A program made the position numbers and the translations under genes. The notes below the pieces were generated by a model that saw only the letters and a program-made list of their open reading frames with translations, was not told the origin of the DNA and ran no database searches. From contig CALDUY010000007.1 of NCBI GenBank assembly GCA_937923405.1, forward strand, positions 1 through 64,000: a stretch of 64,000 bases of DNA. The letters are read 5' to 3'. This DNA is from an uncultured Gemmataceae bacterium (lineage in GTDB: Bacteria > Planctomycetota > Planctomycetia > Gemmatales > Gemmataceae). Positions 26,601 to 34,445 of the stretch are shown in pieces (the first letter of the stretch is position 1; every line of letters starts with the position of its first letter).

Positions 26601-27093
26601 CTTTGACGATCACTGGATAGCCAAGTTCGTGGGCGACACGATGAGCCTCTTCTTGCGTCCCGACGCAAGCGCTACCTGGCAAAATCGGCACCTGAGCTTG
26701 CAAAGCAAGCTGGCGAGCGATGGTTTTGTCGCCGAGTTGTTCAAGGATTTCGGGACGAGGACCGATGAAGGTGATCCCTGCCTCTAGACAGGCCCGGGCA
26801 AACGCGGCGTTTTCCGAAAGAAAACCATACCCAGGATGAATCGCGTCAACCTCGTGCTCCTTAGACAGTGCGACGATGCCGGCGATGTCGAGGTAGGATC
26901 GGATCGGCTCGCCGATTTTACCCGTGACATAGGCCTCATCTGCCTTGAAGCGATGCAGAGCAAATCGATCTTCATGGGTGTAGATCGCCACGGTACGAAT
27001 TCCTAGCTCATGCGCACTGCGGAAGATGCGGATGGCAATCTCTCCACGGTTCGCGACTAGCACTTTTCGCAACGGGGCACTGCGGACCGTCAT
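23635..27093 (-). CDS. pyc: Pyruvate carboxylase
   Basis: A single-chain 1152-residue biotin enzyme that carboxylates pyruvate to oxaloacetate with ATP and bicarbonate. Domains in order are: biotin carboxylase (VLVANRGEIAIRIFR, the Gly-rich AAMGGGGRGMRV, HIEVQLLGDRHG, EVNPRIQVEHTVTE) at about 1-480; carboxyltransferase (TDTTFRDAHQSLLATRLRT, FSLEMWGGATFD, the metal His-x-His FHTHD) at about 520-830; PYC/OADA conserved domain; and C-terminal biotinyl domain with the acceptor lysine in EAMKMET. ATG 27093 has GAGGG seven bases upstream. The all-in-one alpha4 layout shows anaplerotic oxaloacetate synthesis. It starts about 380 bases downstream of csrA. Confidence 0.97.
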   Translation of the reverse strand: MTVRSAPLRKVLVANRGEIAIRIFRSAHELGIRTVAIYTHEDRFALHRFKADEAYVTGKIGEPIRSYLDIAGIVALSKEHEVDAIHPGYGFLSENAAFARACLEAGITFIGPRPEILEQLGDKTIARQLALQAQVPILPGSACVGTQEEAHRVAHELGYPVIVKAAMGGGGRGMRVAQSPEQLEHAIEQAQREAGSAFGIPDVFLERFIPRARHIEVQLLGDRHGHLVHLFERDCSVQRRHQKVVEVAPAPKLDSGLRARILEAALAIGRAVKLDNAATAEFLVDVDRGEFYFIEVNPRIQVEHTVTEQVTGIDIVRSQILIAQGLPLNDPSIRLGDQSKITTTGFAIQCRVTTEDPTNNFLPDYGKLSNYRSPGGVGIRLDGSAFTGAVITPYYDSLLVKVTAYGLEFSDAARRMMRSLEEFRVRGVKTNLPFLIKLVTHAGFLDYQVTTRFIDETPELFLLPKRQDRATKLLTFIGEVIVNGPLEPAARLTAGRKAPRSPATVPPIRQQLLPGSRDRLRQLGPEGFARWVREQDQLLVTDTTFRDAHQSLLATRLRTYDMLRIAPYYAAHLSNLFSLEMWGGATFDTSMRFLRESPWERLVEMRKLVPNILFQMLLRSASAVGYTNYPDNVVRAFVRESAQAGIDLFRVFDALNYLPNLELAIEAVRSGTDMLCEAAICYTGDILNPKRDKYNLRYYVELAKELEKRGAHLLAIKDMAGLCKPMAARQLVRALRQEIGLPIHFHTHDCAGGQIASYLFAAEEGVDIVDCAMAPLSSLTSQPSMQALTESLRFNVRDTGLSAEALQAAADYWSDVRKFYLPFETGQLAPQADVYRNEMPGGQYTNLYQQAQSLGLASRWNEVCQMYAEVNQLFGDIIKVTPTSKVVGDMALFMVSNNLTPNDVLEGNRELSFPDSVVEFFEGRLGPPPGGFPEKLRSRVLRGRPYIDGRPGASLPPADFEKSRQEFAAQIQRTPTDRELLSYLLYPRVAPELVKHQARYSDTSVLPTPVFFHGMEPGEEISIDIERGKTLIVKFLTVGEPHQDGTRTVFFELNGQPREAVVLDRALGEKVATRRKAEPGNPRHIGAPMPGLVVRVLVAAGDHVSPGQKLFTLEAMKMETTIQAEQAGQIAEVLVQPGAQVEAGELLLSFRD

Positions 27094-27202
27094 GAATCAA
27101 CCCTCATTGGCAGGCAGACGAAAACGATCGACAAATCAATCTCATCTCGAAAAGTAGGGAATGATAAGAAGACGACCAACAGGAAGTCTGAGAAAAAGTA
27201 AA

Positions 27203-27233
27203 ACCAGGCGAGAGACACACTCTCTCGCCTGGT
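27203..27233 (-). terminator. Rho-independent terminator of csrA
   Basis: The perfect 12-base arms ACCAGGCGAGAG (27203-27214) and CTCTCGCCTGGT (27222-27233) enclose a seven-base loop. On the minus strand the hairpin is followed by TTTACTTTTTCTC. It lies about 240 bases after the csrA stop and before pyc, so the csrA transcript has a long 3' tail. The rest of the 27094-27474 interval shows no gene. Confidence 0.85.
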
Positions 27234-27474
27234 CAGGATCCATACAGTAGGCAAGCCAGCCACTGAAGCTGATCCGTGCCGGAATCGCGGCAACTCCGAT
27301 CCGCTAGGAACTACCACTCAATGAGACCACGTCGCACCCTGAGTCAGGAATGCCGCTCTCTCTTTCCGCGAAGTTGGGACTCTTACCGCCTGCATAGACG
27401 TGAGAACTACCCTTGCTCGCGACCACGGATGATTCGGCCCGGAAGGCCAGCAGAAACCGAGACGAGATAATCCC

Positions 27475-27672
27475 TCAACGATTGACTGCTGGAGTGTTGC
27501 TGTTGTTAGCATCCACGTTTTTGATCGGCAACAATTCCTGCCGATAAATCGGCACATCGCGAGGAGCTTCAATCCCCAAGCGAATTTTCCCCCGATCAAT
27601 ATCCACGACCGTGATGCAGATGTTGTCGCCGATGTAAATTTTTTCACCCAGTTTCCGACTCAGGACCAGCAT
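27475..27672 (-). CDS. csrA: Carbon storage regulator CsrA
   Basis: A 65-residue RNA-binding dimer that usually blocks ribosome sites at GGA motifs. The N-terminal MLVLSRKLGEKIYIGDNICI and the central RLGIEAPRDVPIYRQEL are the classical strands, and Arg44-equivalent and Leu4 are in place. The last residues (NNSNTPAVNR) form a short polar tail. The ribosome site AGGAGGG lies seven bases before ATG and itself contains GGA, so self-repression is possible. In bacteria with flagella CsrA controls flagellin, but no flagellar gene is in view. Confidence 0.95.
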   Translation of the reverse strand: MLVLSRKLGEKIYIGDNICITVVDIDRGKIRLGIEAPRDVPIYRQELLPIKNVDANNSNTPAVNR

Positions 27673-27997
27673 GTCGCTACCCTCCTACGAGCGAAGCAGT
27701 GGTGTGGCTTGCAACTACATTCTACTCCACTTCAGAAACGAAGTGGTGTCAAGCCTATGACATTTTTCCGACTTGACGTTTTCTCCCCCGCTACAGTCGG
27801 TCTCCTGGCCAGAATCACTAGGATTCCCTCAGCCGTTGAAATGCTCAACTCATTATGACAGAGTCAGTTACGTCACACCGCAACAAGATATTTTACTAGA
27901 GAATCCCACCCCATCAAGTAATCCGACTGGTACAGATCCGCTTGGAGTAGTTGTAACGGACAGTTGGAAAGTCTGCTTTCTCGGGTCGGTTTTCTAG
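27673..27997. other. Intergenic region upstream of csrA
   Basis: About 325 bases between the hutG stop and csrA. A seven-base stem, CCACTTC (27727-27733) with GAAGTGG (27740-27746), sits about 55 bases upstream of csrA and could lie in its leader. No frame here has a ribosome site. Confidence 0.4.
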
Positions 27998-28969
27998 TCA
28001 CCGACGGGCCAGCCCTGCAAGAAACTGCCAGATTGTCTGTGCCGCCCAACGCGCACTGCGGCCCTCCACATCCAGGCGCGGGTTGATCTCAACTAGTTCG
28101 AAACTGATGAACTGCTTCAGCTCAGCCAACCGACCCACTCCCACACTCACTTCGACACCGGAGAGTCCCAAAGGGTTCACCGCACTAACCCCAGGAACGT
28201 CAGCTGCGCTGACTACATCCGCATCGAGTGATAGATGCACTCGATCCTGATTCCCAACTCGTGACTTGACTGAATCTAAGAATCGTCCGCGAACTTCCTC
28301 GCTCCAAAGAATGGCTCCCCCTCGTTCGATCAACCACTCGACGTGGAATCGACTCACCATACTGGATTGCGCCCCGACACAAAGATACTGCGAACCCGGC
28401 AGGCTCGGCGAGAACTCGATGGCTTGCCGAAACGGGGAACCACTGTGCCCTTGTCCCGAAACGGTTGGACGAACGTCAAGGTGAGCATCGACATTGACGA
28501 TGAACACCTCCGATTCGGCCAACGCATGCCCAAGATACACTCCGAACGCCGTTTCATGTCCACCGCCGAGTACAATTGGTATCCCACCTAAATTCAGCAC
28601 CTCACACACCACCAAGCCCAAGTGTTGCTGATCAACTTCCAGATCAGACGTGATGGGCACATCACCCAGATCCACCAGACCGTTGCGGGCCAACTCTACG
28701 CCGTGTACGCCGTCATAGGGGGTGAGTCGATAGAGCCAACGTCGGATCTCCGTCGGAGCCTCCGCTGCCCCCACGCGACCGCCATTGCGTCGGACTCCTT
28801 CATCGCAGGGAAACCCAATCAGCACAGGGATACCCGGTTGTATGTTGTCTGGATCGAACTGTACAACGTCCGCGAGTCGTGGATCATCTGCCCTACCAAG
28901 CTTTTCCGGCGGAGTGAGACGTCGCATTCTCGCGAACCAGCTGTCCCCGCTTGTAGACTTGCCAGACAT
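27998..28969 (-). CDS. hutG: Formimidoylglutamase (arginase/ureohydrolase family)
   Basis: A 323-residue ureohydrolase, the last enzyme of histidine breakdown, splitting formiminoglutamate to glutamate and formamide. The dinuclear manganese ligands are visible: GGGHETAFGVYLGH, then NVDAHLDVRP, and finally SLDADVVSAADVPG. The C-terminal FELVEINPRLD motif is as in agmatinase and HutG. The assignment to hutG rather than agmatinase rests on the gene upstream, hutI. Met1 lies 77 bases inside hutI, while Met15 (28927) would still overlap by 35; neither has a strong ribosome site, so translation may be coupled to hutI. Confidence 0.85.
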   Translation of the reverse strand: MSGKSTSGDSWFARMRRLTPPEKLGRADDPRLADVVQFDPDNIQPGIPVLIGFPCDEGVRRNGGRVGAAEAPTEIRRWLYRLTPYDGVHGVELARNGLVDLGDVPITSDLEVDQQHLGLVVCEVLNLGGIPIVLGGGHETAFGVYLGHALAESEVFIVNVDAHLDVRPTVSGQGHSGSPFRQAIEFSPSLPGSQYLCVGAQSSMVSRFHVEWLIERGGAILWSEEVRGRFLDSVKSRVGNQDRVHLSLDADVVSAADVPGVSAVNPLGLSGVEVSVGVGRLAELKQFISFELVEINPRLDVEGRSARWAAQTIWQFLAGLARR

Positions 28970-30170
28970 GATTGATTCCGAAGTGGTAGAATAACTGGCG
29001 ATAATCGGAGATATTGCAGATCACAAAATCAGCTTGTTTGCCGGGCGTCAGCGAACCAAGATCCTGACCGCGCCGGACGCTATGAGCCGCGTGAAGTGTC
29101 AAAGCGTTGAAAGTCTCCGCAGGCAACATCCCCATGCGAGTACAGGCCAGAGTGCCAATCAGGGGCAGATGCTCTGTCGGACAGGTACCAGGGTTACAAT
29201 CGGTCGCCAAGGCTACGGCAACGCCGCTATCGATGAGTCGCCGTGCCGGTGCAAACTCGACTCCCAAAAACAGAGCCGTTCCCGGCAAGAGCGTGGCTAC
29301 AGTGCCCGAATGAGCCAAGGCCTCAATCCCTCGATCACTCACGCAAAGCAGATGATCCGCAGAGACCGCACCAACAGACGCTGCCAATTCCGCGCCACCT
29401 AAAGGAGTAAGTTCGTCGGCATGTACCTTCAGTTCAAAGCCAAGCTCTCGGGCACGAAGCAGGATTCGTTTCGACTCCTGCAAATCAAACACGTCGGTCT
29501 CACAGAAAACATCGACGAAGCGAGCCAACCCACAACGAGCTATCTCGGGTAGCATCTCATCACAAAGCAAGTGAAGATAAACTGCACGATCGTTGGCGAA
29601 CTCCGTCGGCACGGCATGGGCACCTAGGAAGGTCGGAATTAGTTCCCAGGGACCGCTAGCATTGAGATCGGCGATGGCCTCCAGGCAGCGCAATTCATCC
29701 TTAAGAGATAGTCCATACCCGGTTTTTACTTCAACAGTGGTTACGCCGAAACTGAGCAGTCGTTCCAACCGGGGTCGCGCGAGTTCGACCAGCTTGGACC
29801 GAGAGGCCTGACGCACCGCCCGGACCGTACTCATGATTCCACCGCCGGACTCCGCGATGGCCTGATACGACTGTCCCGAGAGTCGCTGTTCCCATTCATC
29901 GAGTCGTTCCCCGGCAAAAATCAGATGAGTATGTCCATCAATCAAACCAGGCAGAATTACCTTGCCGGCTAGATCGAAGACCTTGGCTTGTGAAGGCAAC
30001 GCGGGCAGATCTCGAGTACGCCCGACCCAAACAATGTGACTCCCTTCAACCACAAGCGTACCATCGTGAATCACCCCCGGATCGCGGAAAGCACTCCCGA
30101 GCTTGACCGAAGTTCCTTCGGCAACGACGCCGACCAACTGCGAGGCATTCCGAAAGACGGTGGTCGTCAT
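28893..30170 (-). CDS. hutI: Imidazolonepropionase
   Basis: A 425-residue amidohydrolase that opens the ring of imidazolone propionate in histidine degradation. The zinc-binding His-x-His is in GLIDGHTHLIFAGER, the family-specific RLSGQSYQAIAESGGGI follows, and HADELTPLGGAELA and TDCNPGTCPTEHLPLIGTLA carry the later ligands. ATG 30170 overlaps the stop of the thioredoxin-like gene by four bases. The C-terminus (RGQLVRENATSHSAGKAW) appears slightly longer than usual and reads through the start of hutG. hutH and hutU are not in this window. Confidence 0.95.
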   Translation of the reverse strand: MTTTVFRNASQLVGVVAEGTSVKLGSAFRDPGVIHDGTLVVEGSHIVWVGRTRDLPALPSQAKVFDLAGKVILPGLIDGHTHLIFAGERLDEWEQRLSGQSYQAIAESGGGIMSTVRAVRQASRSKLVELARPRLERLLSFGVTTVEVKTGYGLSLKDELRCLEAIADLNASGPWELIPTFLGAHAVPTEFANDRAVYLHLLCDEMLPEIARCGLARFVDVFCETDVFDLQESKRILLRARELGFELKVHADELTPLGGAELAASVGAVSADHLLCVSDRGIEALAHSGTVATLLPGTALFLGVEFAPARRLIDSGVAVALATDCNPGTCPTEHLPLIGTLACTRMGMLPAETFNALTLHAAHSVRRGQDLGSLTPGKQADFVICNISDYRQLFYHFGINHVWQVYKRGQLVRENATSHSAGKAW

Positions 30171-31036
30171 GGAGTTTTTGCCTCGGTGGACGTGGCATAG
30201 CGCTGAGCCAACGCACCCAGCAAAGCGAATAGCATCGAACCGAGGAACATGCTCAGATAATTCGTCATCGGGATGATTCGAGTGAATCGCCGAACCCCCT
30301 TTTTCTTATCGATCTCCGAATCTTCCTTGAGTGAATCTTCGATGACGTTTACTAAATCGATCCCGCGCAGATTTTTCGCGATTAGATTTCCTTCTCGATC
30401 GACCAGGAATGTTGCTGGAATAAACTCGACGTTATGTTTTTCAACGAGCGGATTCACCGATCCATCGAAAAAAATCTGTTTCCAAGGCAGCTTTTCGCGT
30501 TCGAGGTATTTTTGAAGATCCTCCCGTTTTCGATCGAGACTGACCCCAATGACCTCAAATCCTTGTTCATGATATTTCTGGTACAGATGCTTGATAGTGG
30601 GCATCTCTTTAACACAGGGACCACACCAGGTGGCCCAGAAATCGACTAGAACGAGCTTGCCCTTGTAACGGACGATGTCGATCGGCTCTCCATCAAAACC
30701 AGGGCCGCTCAGTTCGAACGGTTTACCCGCATCAACTATAACCTCTTCGACCGTATAGGGCAGATTCCAGGCTGGGAGAAAAGCTCCGACAGCCCCTCCG
30801 AGGAAGACCCCTGCTAAAGCTCCAAGGACAGCACCGGCGACCCCATCAGCCAAGGCTCGCCCCATCGCGCAGACAATTCCACCAACCACAGACAAAATGA
30901 CTAGCGTTTGCCATTCTTGCAGCACAGAATTCTGCACCATGCCGTAGCGAGCCAGCATGGAACCAACCAAGCAGAAAAGAAATCCCGTGAAAAACCCTTG
31001 AAGCGCGCGTTGCGTCACGGTCGATGAAGTCGCCAT
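30167..31036 (-). CDS. Membrane-anchored TlpA-like thiol-disulfide protein
   Basis: A 289-residue protein begun at ATG 31036, where AAGGA is six bases upstream. Residues 11-90 form three to four membrane helices with Gly-rich stretches (GAVLGALAGVFLGGAVGAFL). The thioredoxin-fold domain follows with the redox pair W-C-G-P-C at 137-141 and the cis-proline in VEFIPATFLVDREGNL. A last helix lies near 262-282. TlpA/ResA-type proteins act outside the membrane, often on cytochrome c maturation or oxidative protein repair. Its place between an isomerase and the hut genes gives no clear clue. The partner reductant is unknown. Confidence 0.82.
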   Translation of the reverse strand: MATSSTVTQRALQGFFTGFLFCLVGSMLARYGMVQNSVLQEWQTLVILSVVGGIVCAMGRALADGVAGAVLGALAGVFLGGAVGAFLPAWNLPYTVEEVIVDAGKPFELSGPGFDGEPIDIVRYKGKLVLVDFWATWCGPCVKEMPTIKHLYQKYHEQGFEVIGVSLDRKREDLQKYLEREKLPWKQIFFDGSVNPLVEKHNVEFIPATFLVDREGNLIAKNLRGIDLVNVIEDSLKEDSEIDKKKGVRRFTRIIPMTNYLSMFLGSMLFALLGALAQRYATSTEAKTP

Positions 31037-31046
31037 ACGTTGTCCT

Positions 31047-31895
31047 TCAAACATCACAAAGTTGAAAGGCCGCGGTGAGGGATTGGATCGGATCCTTTTT
31101 GGGGATAAATTCCTGTCCTAAATATCCCTGATAGCCTGTTTCCACGATAGCCTTGACGATCGCGGGATAATACAGCTCTTGGGTCTCGTCAATTTCGTTG
31201 CGACCGGGGCACCCACCAGTATGGTAGTGGCCGATGTACTCCTTGTGCGTGCGAATCGTGCGAATCACATCGCCTTCCATAATCTGCATGTGATAAATGT
31301 CATAGAGAAGTTTGAAGTTTGGCGACCCCAATGCTTGACACAAAGCAACGCCCCAAGCAGTTTTATCGTACATGTAATCCTTGTGGTCCACCTTACTGTT
31401 GAGTCCTTCCATAACGATGTTGACCTTCTTCTTTTCCGCGTGACCGATCACTTTTTTAAGTCCGATCACACAAGTTTTGATTCCTTCCTCGTCGTTCAAA
31501 CCGCGACGATTGCCCGACATGCAAATGACATTAGGCAACCCTTCCGAGGCAGCGAAGTCAATATGTTCAGTCAACTCTTTGGCGATGCGTTCGTGATTTG
31601 CTGTCCGGTTCAGTCCATTTTCGATCGACGCACAACGAATCATCGCACAACTCAGTCCAGCTTCTTTCACCGTCTTGTACTCTGCAGGAGAGAGCAGTTC
31701 GATAGAAGAGTAGCCGATCTTCTTGGCAACGGCACACAGCTTCGGCAGATCGAACCTACTGTAGCACCAGCGGCAGATCGATTGTTTGATGTTTCCCTTC
31801 GGTTTGTTTTCGGTAGGAGTTGCAAAAACGCCGATGGCTGGCAAAGCTAGAGCAGAGGCCAACGCAGCGCGACGGTTAGGTAAGAATTGTGACAT
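31047..31895 (-). CDS. Secreted hydroxypyruvate-isomerase-like TIM barrel protein
   Basis: A 282-residue sugar-phosphate-isomerase-type (AP endonuclease 2) barrel started at ATG 31895, with GGAG seven bases upstream. The first 25 residues (MSQFLPNRRAALASALALPA) have twin arginines followed by a hydrophobic run, so Tat export is likely. The barrel has metal ligands in NIVMEGLNSK, LLYDIYHMQIMEGD, GHYHTGGCPGRNEID and YLGQEFIP, closest to Hyi-like hydroxypyruvate isomerases. Planctomycetes encode many exported relatives of unknown substrate. It heads the isomerase-thioredoxin-hutI-hutG run. Confidence 0.78.
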   Translation of the reverse strand: MSQFLPNRRAALASALALPAIGVFATPTENKPKGNIKQSICRWCYSRFDLPKLCAVAKKIGYSSIELLSPAEYKTVKEAGLSCAMIRCASIENGLNRTANHERIAKELTEHIDFAASEGLPNVICMSGNRRGLNDEEGIKTCVIGLKKVIGHAEKKKVNIVMEGLNSKVDHKDYMYDKTAWGVALCQALGSPNFKLLYDIYHMQIMEGDVIRTIRTHKEYIGHYHTGGCPGRNEIDETQELYYPAIVKAIVETGYQGYLGQEFIPKKDPIQSLTAAFQLCDV

Positions 31896-32481
31896 AGGTA
31901 GACTCCAAGTGATTGGGGAAGTTGGTCGCATGGTAACCCGTTCGGCAAAAAGCGTCAACGAGACGAGATGGCGTTTTCTTTTTCGCCCTCGCAGGTATGC
32001 TATGGAATCGTGGCTGTTAATACCTCCACAAGATTGGCCGCATGGCGTGAAATAGAATCCCTCCGGCAACACGAGGGCGGCCTGGATTCCAATCAGCTTG
32101 GATGAAGTCATGCGAACAACCGTTGTCGGTTCTGGCAATCCTCTACCGCTCGTTGCTTTTGGTGGAGGCATGACCTAAGGCGACCCCCTCCTTAGCCCTT
32201 GAAACTTTCGCACCTCAACCACGGAATCCTCGCGAATCACTAGCTACCATTCGATCTCGTTCTGCTATGACTCGGAACGATCTTAGTAATTGACTCCCTA
32301 GAGTACTCCTCAAGATGGTAAAGCGGAGCGCAGGCTGAAGCCTGCGACTACCGGTTCGCCTTGGTAGCCGCAGGCTTTAGCCTGCGAAAGAGCTTGATAC
32401 TACGCGGCTGCTACACCATCTGGAGCAGCGCTCTAGAACCACTGTGTTCGCTCTCATACTCGTTGCGTAGGAGCTGTACCG
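31896..32481. other. Intergenic region holding a paired palindromic repeat
   Basis: About 585 bases between divergent genes. It should hold promoters of the isomerase operon (left) and trpF (right). The only clear structure is the double palindrome at 32315-32390, described separately. The rest shows nothing convincing. Confidence 0.5.
32315..32390. repeat. Paired-palindrome repeat, copy 1
   Basis: Two palindromes lie in one unit: CGCAGGCTGAAGCCTGCG (32329-32346) and CGCAGGCTTTAGCCTGCG (32369-32386), separated by 22 bases. The flank ATGGTAAAGCGGAG on the left matches, in inverted form, the flank of a second unit at 38444-38520. This is a dispersed REP-like or miniature element. Confidence 0.85.
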
Positions 32482-33132
32482 ATGGTGTGCAGAGTCCGAG
32501 TTAAGGTGTGCGGCATCACTCGTCTGGAGGATCTGGATTGTGCCATCGAGGTTGGCGTTGATGCTATCGGTCTCAATTTTTATCCGCATTCTCCGCGATA
32601 TGTTTCAACTAAGATCGCCTCTCAAATACTGCGACAATTACCGCCGTTCGTTGAACCGGTCGGGGTCTTCGTTCGTCAGCGCGTTCACGAACTTCAGCCG
32701 ATGCTGCAATCACTGCAACGGCTCCAGACTGTACAAATTCATGGTGGTATCACCGAACCCCAAGACGTTTTTCCCATTCGCTACATCCCTGCGTTTCAAG
32801 TTGGCGATCGAACCGACGTCGAACGGGTGAAAACTTACCTGGAAGAATGTAACTCCAAGGGGTGGTTGCCCTATGCTGTACTAGTCGATGGCCACGCTCC
32901 CGGACTGATTGGCGGAACAGGGGTCACAGCTCCCTGGCATTGCCTTGCGGAAGCCAACTTCTCGGTCCCGTTGATTCTCGCTGGTGGTTTGACACCAGAG
33001 AATGTGGCAGAGGCCATTCGCACCGTTCGTCCGTATGCTGTCGACGTCGCTTCGGGAGTCGAGAGTCAGCCCGGTCTCAAAGATGCGAACAAAATTCATC
33101 GCTTCGTGGAGGCAGTTCGCTCCGCACTGTGA
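32482..33132 (+). CDS. trpF: Phosphoribosylanthranilate isomerase
   Basis: A 216-residue TIM barrel for the third step of tryptophan synthesis (Amadori rearrangement of phosphoribosylanthranilate). The catalytic cysteine is in VKVCGITRLEDL. The phosphate-binding end is LILAGGLTPENVAEA and AVDVASGVESQPGLKD. The general acid Asp lies in VLVDGHAPGLIGGTG. GGAG is about eight bases before ATG 32482. It stands alone, without other trp genes. Its stop and that of the convergent desulfurase gene are nine bases apart. Confidence 0.96.
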   Translation: MVCRVRVKVCGITRLEDLDCAIEVGVDAIGLNFYPHSPRYVSTKIASQILRQLPPFVEPVGVFVRQRVHELQPMLQSLQRLQTVQIHGGITEPQDVFPIRYIPAFQVGDRTDVERVKTYLEECNSKGWLPYAVLVDGHAPGLIGGTGVTAPWHCLAEANFSVPLILAGGLTPENVAEAIRTVRPYAVDVASGVESQPGLKDANKIHRFVEAVRSAL

Positions 33133-33141
33133 ATCGCGTGG

Positions 33142-34281
33142 CTACAAAAGAATCTCATCGAGAGCTGCGGTCAGGGCGTCGATGTCTTCCGCGGTGTTGA
33201 ACGGCCCAGGACTGACTCGGACAGCTCCCTCAGGAAAAGTGCCCAGCGAGCGATGAATGTATGGGGCACAATGCAAGCCCGGTCGAATGGCGATGTCGAA
33301 CGACTCATCGAGAATGCCTCCCAACTCTGCCGCTCCGAGAGTGTCGCAAGCAAAACTAATCGTTGCAACTCGACGAGTGGGATCGCGATGACCGAACACG
33401 CGAAGACTCTTCGATTCCAGATAGCGCCATAATCGCTCGACCAGATCCATCTCGTGGGCATGAATCGAGTCCAACCCGCGTTCCTGAACATAACGGACTC
33501 CAGCTGCGAGACCGGCAATACCGAGAACGTTGGGCGTACCGCCTTCCAGGTAGTAAGGCAACTCTCGCGGCTGCGTCTCCGAAGATGAATCGCCTCCAGT
33601 CCCTCCTTCCCGCCACGGTCGCAGCTTGGCTTGTGGGCCAACGTACAACGCGCCAGTACCGGTTGGTCCGAACAGAGACTTATGCCCAGGGAAAGCTAGT
33701 AAATCGATATTCATACTCTGAATATCGATGGGGATGACTCCAGCAGTCTGAGCAGCATCAACCAAAAATGGAATGTCGCGCTCTCGAGCGATTCGACCAA
33801 TTTCTGCCACTGGCTGCACGGTGCCCAAGACGTTGCTGGCATGGGTAACCGCGATCAATCTTGTGCCTGGTTGAATAGCGGAACGGACGGCATCAGGATC
33901 AACCGTACCGGAACCATCTGCGTGAACCCGCGTCAGAGAAATCCTTCCTGCCAACTCCAAAGCGCGCAAGGGACGACTCACACTGTTATGTTCCAGATCC
34001 GTCGTGACGACGTGCGCCCCATCGTTAAGGATTCCCTTGAAGGCCATGTTGAGCGCATCGGTTCCGTTAAGCGTGAAGATCCACCGCTCTGGATCTTTGC
34101 CGTGAAAGAACTGATTCAGCAGATGGCGGCAGTCATCGAGAGTTCGTTCGGCAGCGAGTGCCATCTTATGTCCAGCCCGTCCCGGATTGGCCAGGCTAGT
34201 GCGTGCCAACTGATCCAACGCCTGATAGACACTCTCGGGCTTGGGAAAACTCGTGGCCGCATTGTCCAGGTAGATTGTCAT
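33142..34281 (-). CDS. Cysteine desulfurase-like aminotransferase (class V)
   Basis: A 379-residue PLP enzyme from ATG 34281 (MTIYLDNAATSFPKP). The catalytic His98 is in DLEHNSVSRPL, the PLP-binding Asp175 and Gln178 are in LVDAAQTAGV, the Schiff-base Lys201 is in FPGHKSLFGPTGTG, and an active-site cysteine, Cys338, is in RPGLHCAPYIH. This pattern fits the desulfurase family that supplies sulfur to carrier proteins, and less likely a selenocysteine lyase. It lies 164 bases downstream of the E1-like gene and could feed the MoaD-like carrier encoded further upstream. Confidence 0.85.
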   Translation of the reverse strand: MTIYLDNAATSFPKPESVYQALDQLARTSLANPGRAGHKMALAAERTLDDCRHLLNQFFHGKDPERWIFTLNGTDALNMAFKGILNDGAHVVTTDLEHNSVSRPLRALELAGRISLTRVHADGSGTVDPDAVRSAIQPGTRLIAVTHASNVLGTVQPVAEIGRIARERDIPFLVDAAQTAGVIPIDIQSMNIDLLAFPGHKSLFGPTGTGALYVGPQAKLRPWREGGTGGDSSSETQPRELPYYLEGGTPNVLGIAGLAAGVRYVQERGLDSIHAHEMDLVERLWRYLESKSLRVFGHRDPTRRVATISFACDTLGAAELGGILDESFDIAIRPGLHCAPYIHRSLGTFPEGAVRVSPGPFNTAEDIDALTAALDEILL

Positions 34282-34445
34282 GGGATACTCAAGAATTATT
34301 CGGTAGCCAAGTAACTTGTCACCGCGATTGTGCCTAAACAGGACGTACCGATCATCAAGGGAATCGTCTCTCCCAGCAAGCGGATCTGCTCGAATTTCGA
34401 CTTTTGCTAGTCGTGAGCGTACGCATCGACACAAATGTTGCTGCC

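Noticed and set aside
31179..31850. 223-codon plus-strand ORF
   Set aside because: It lies wholly opposite the isomerase gene and has no protein-like motif or ribosome site.
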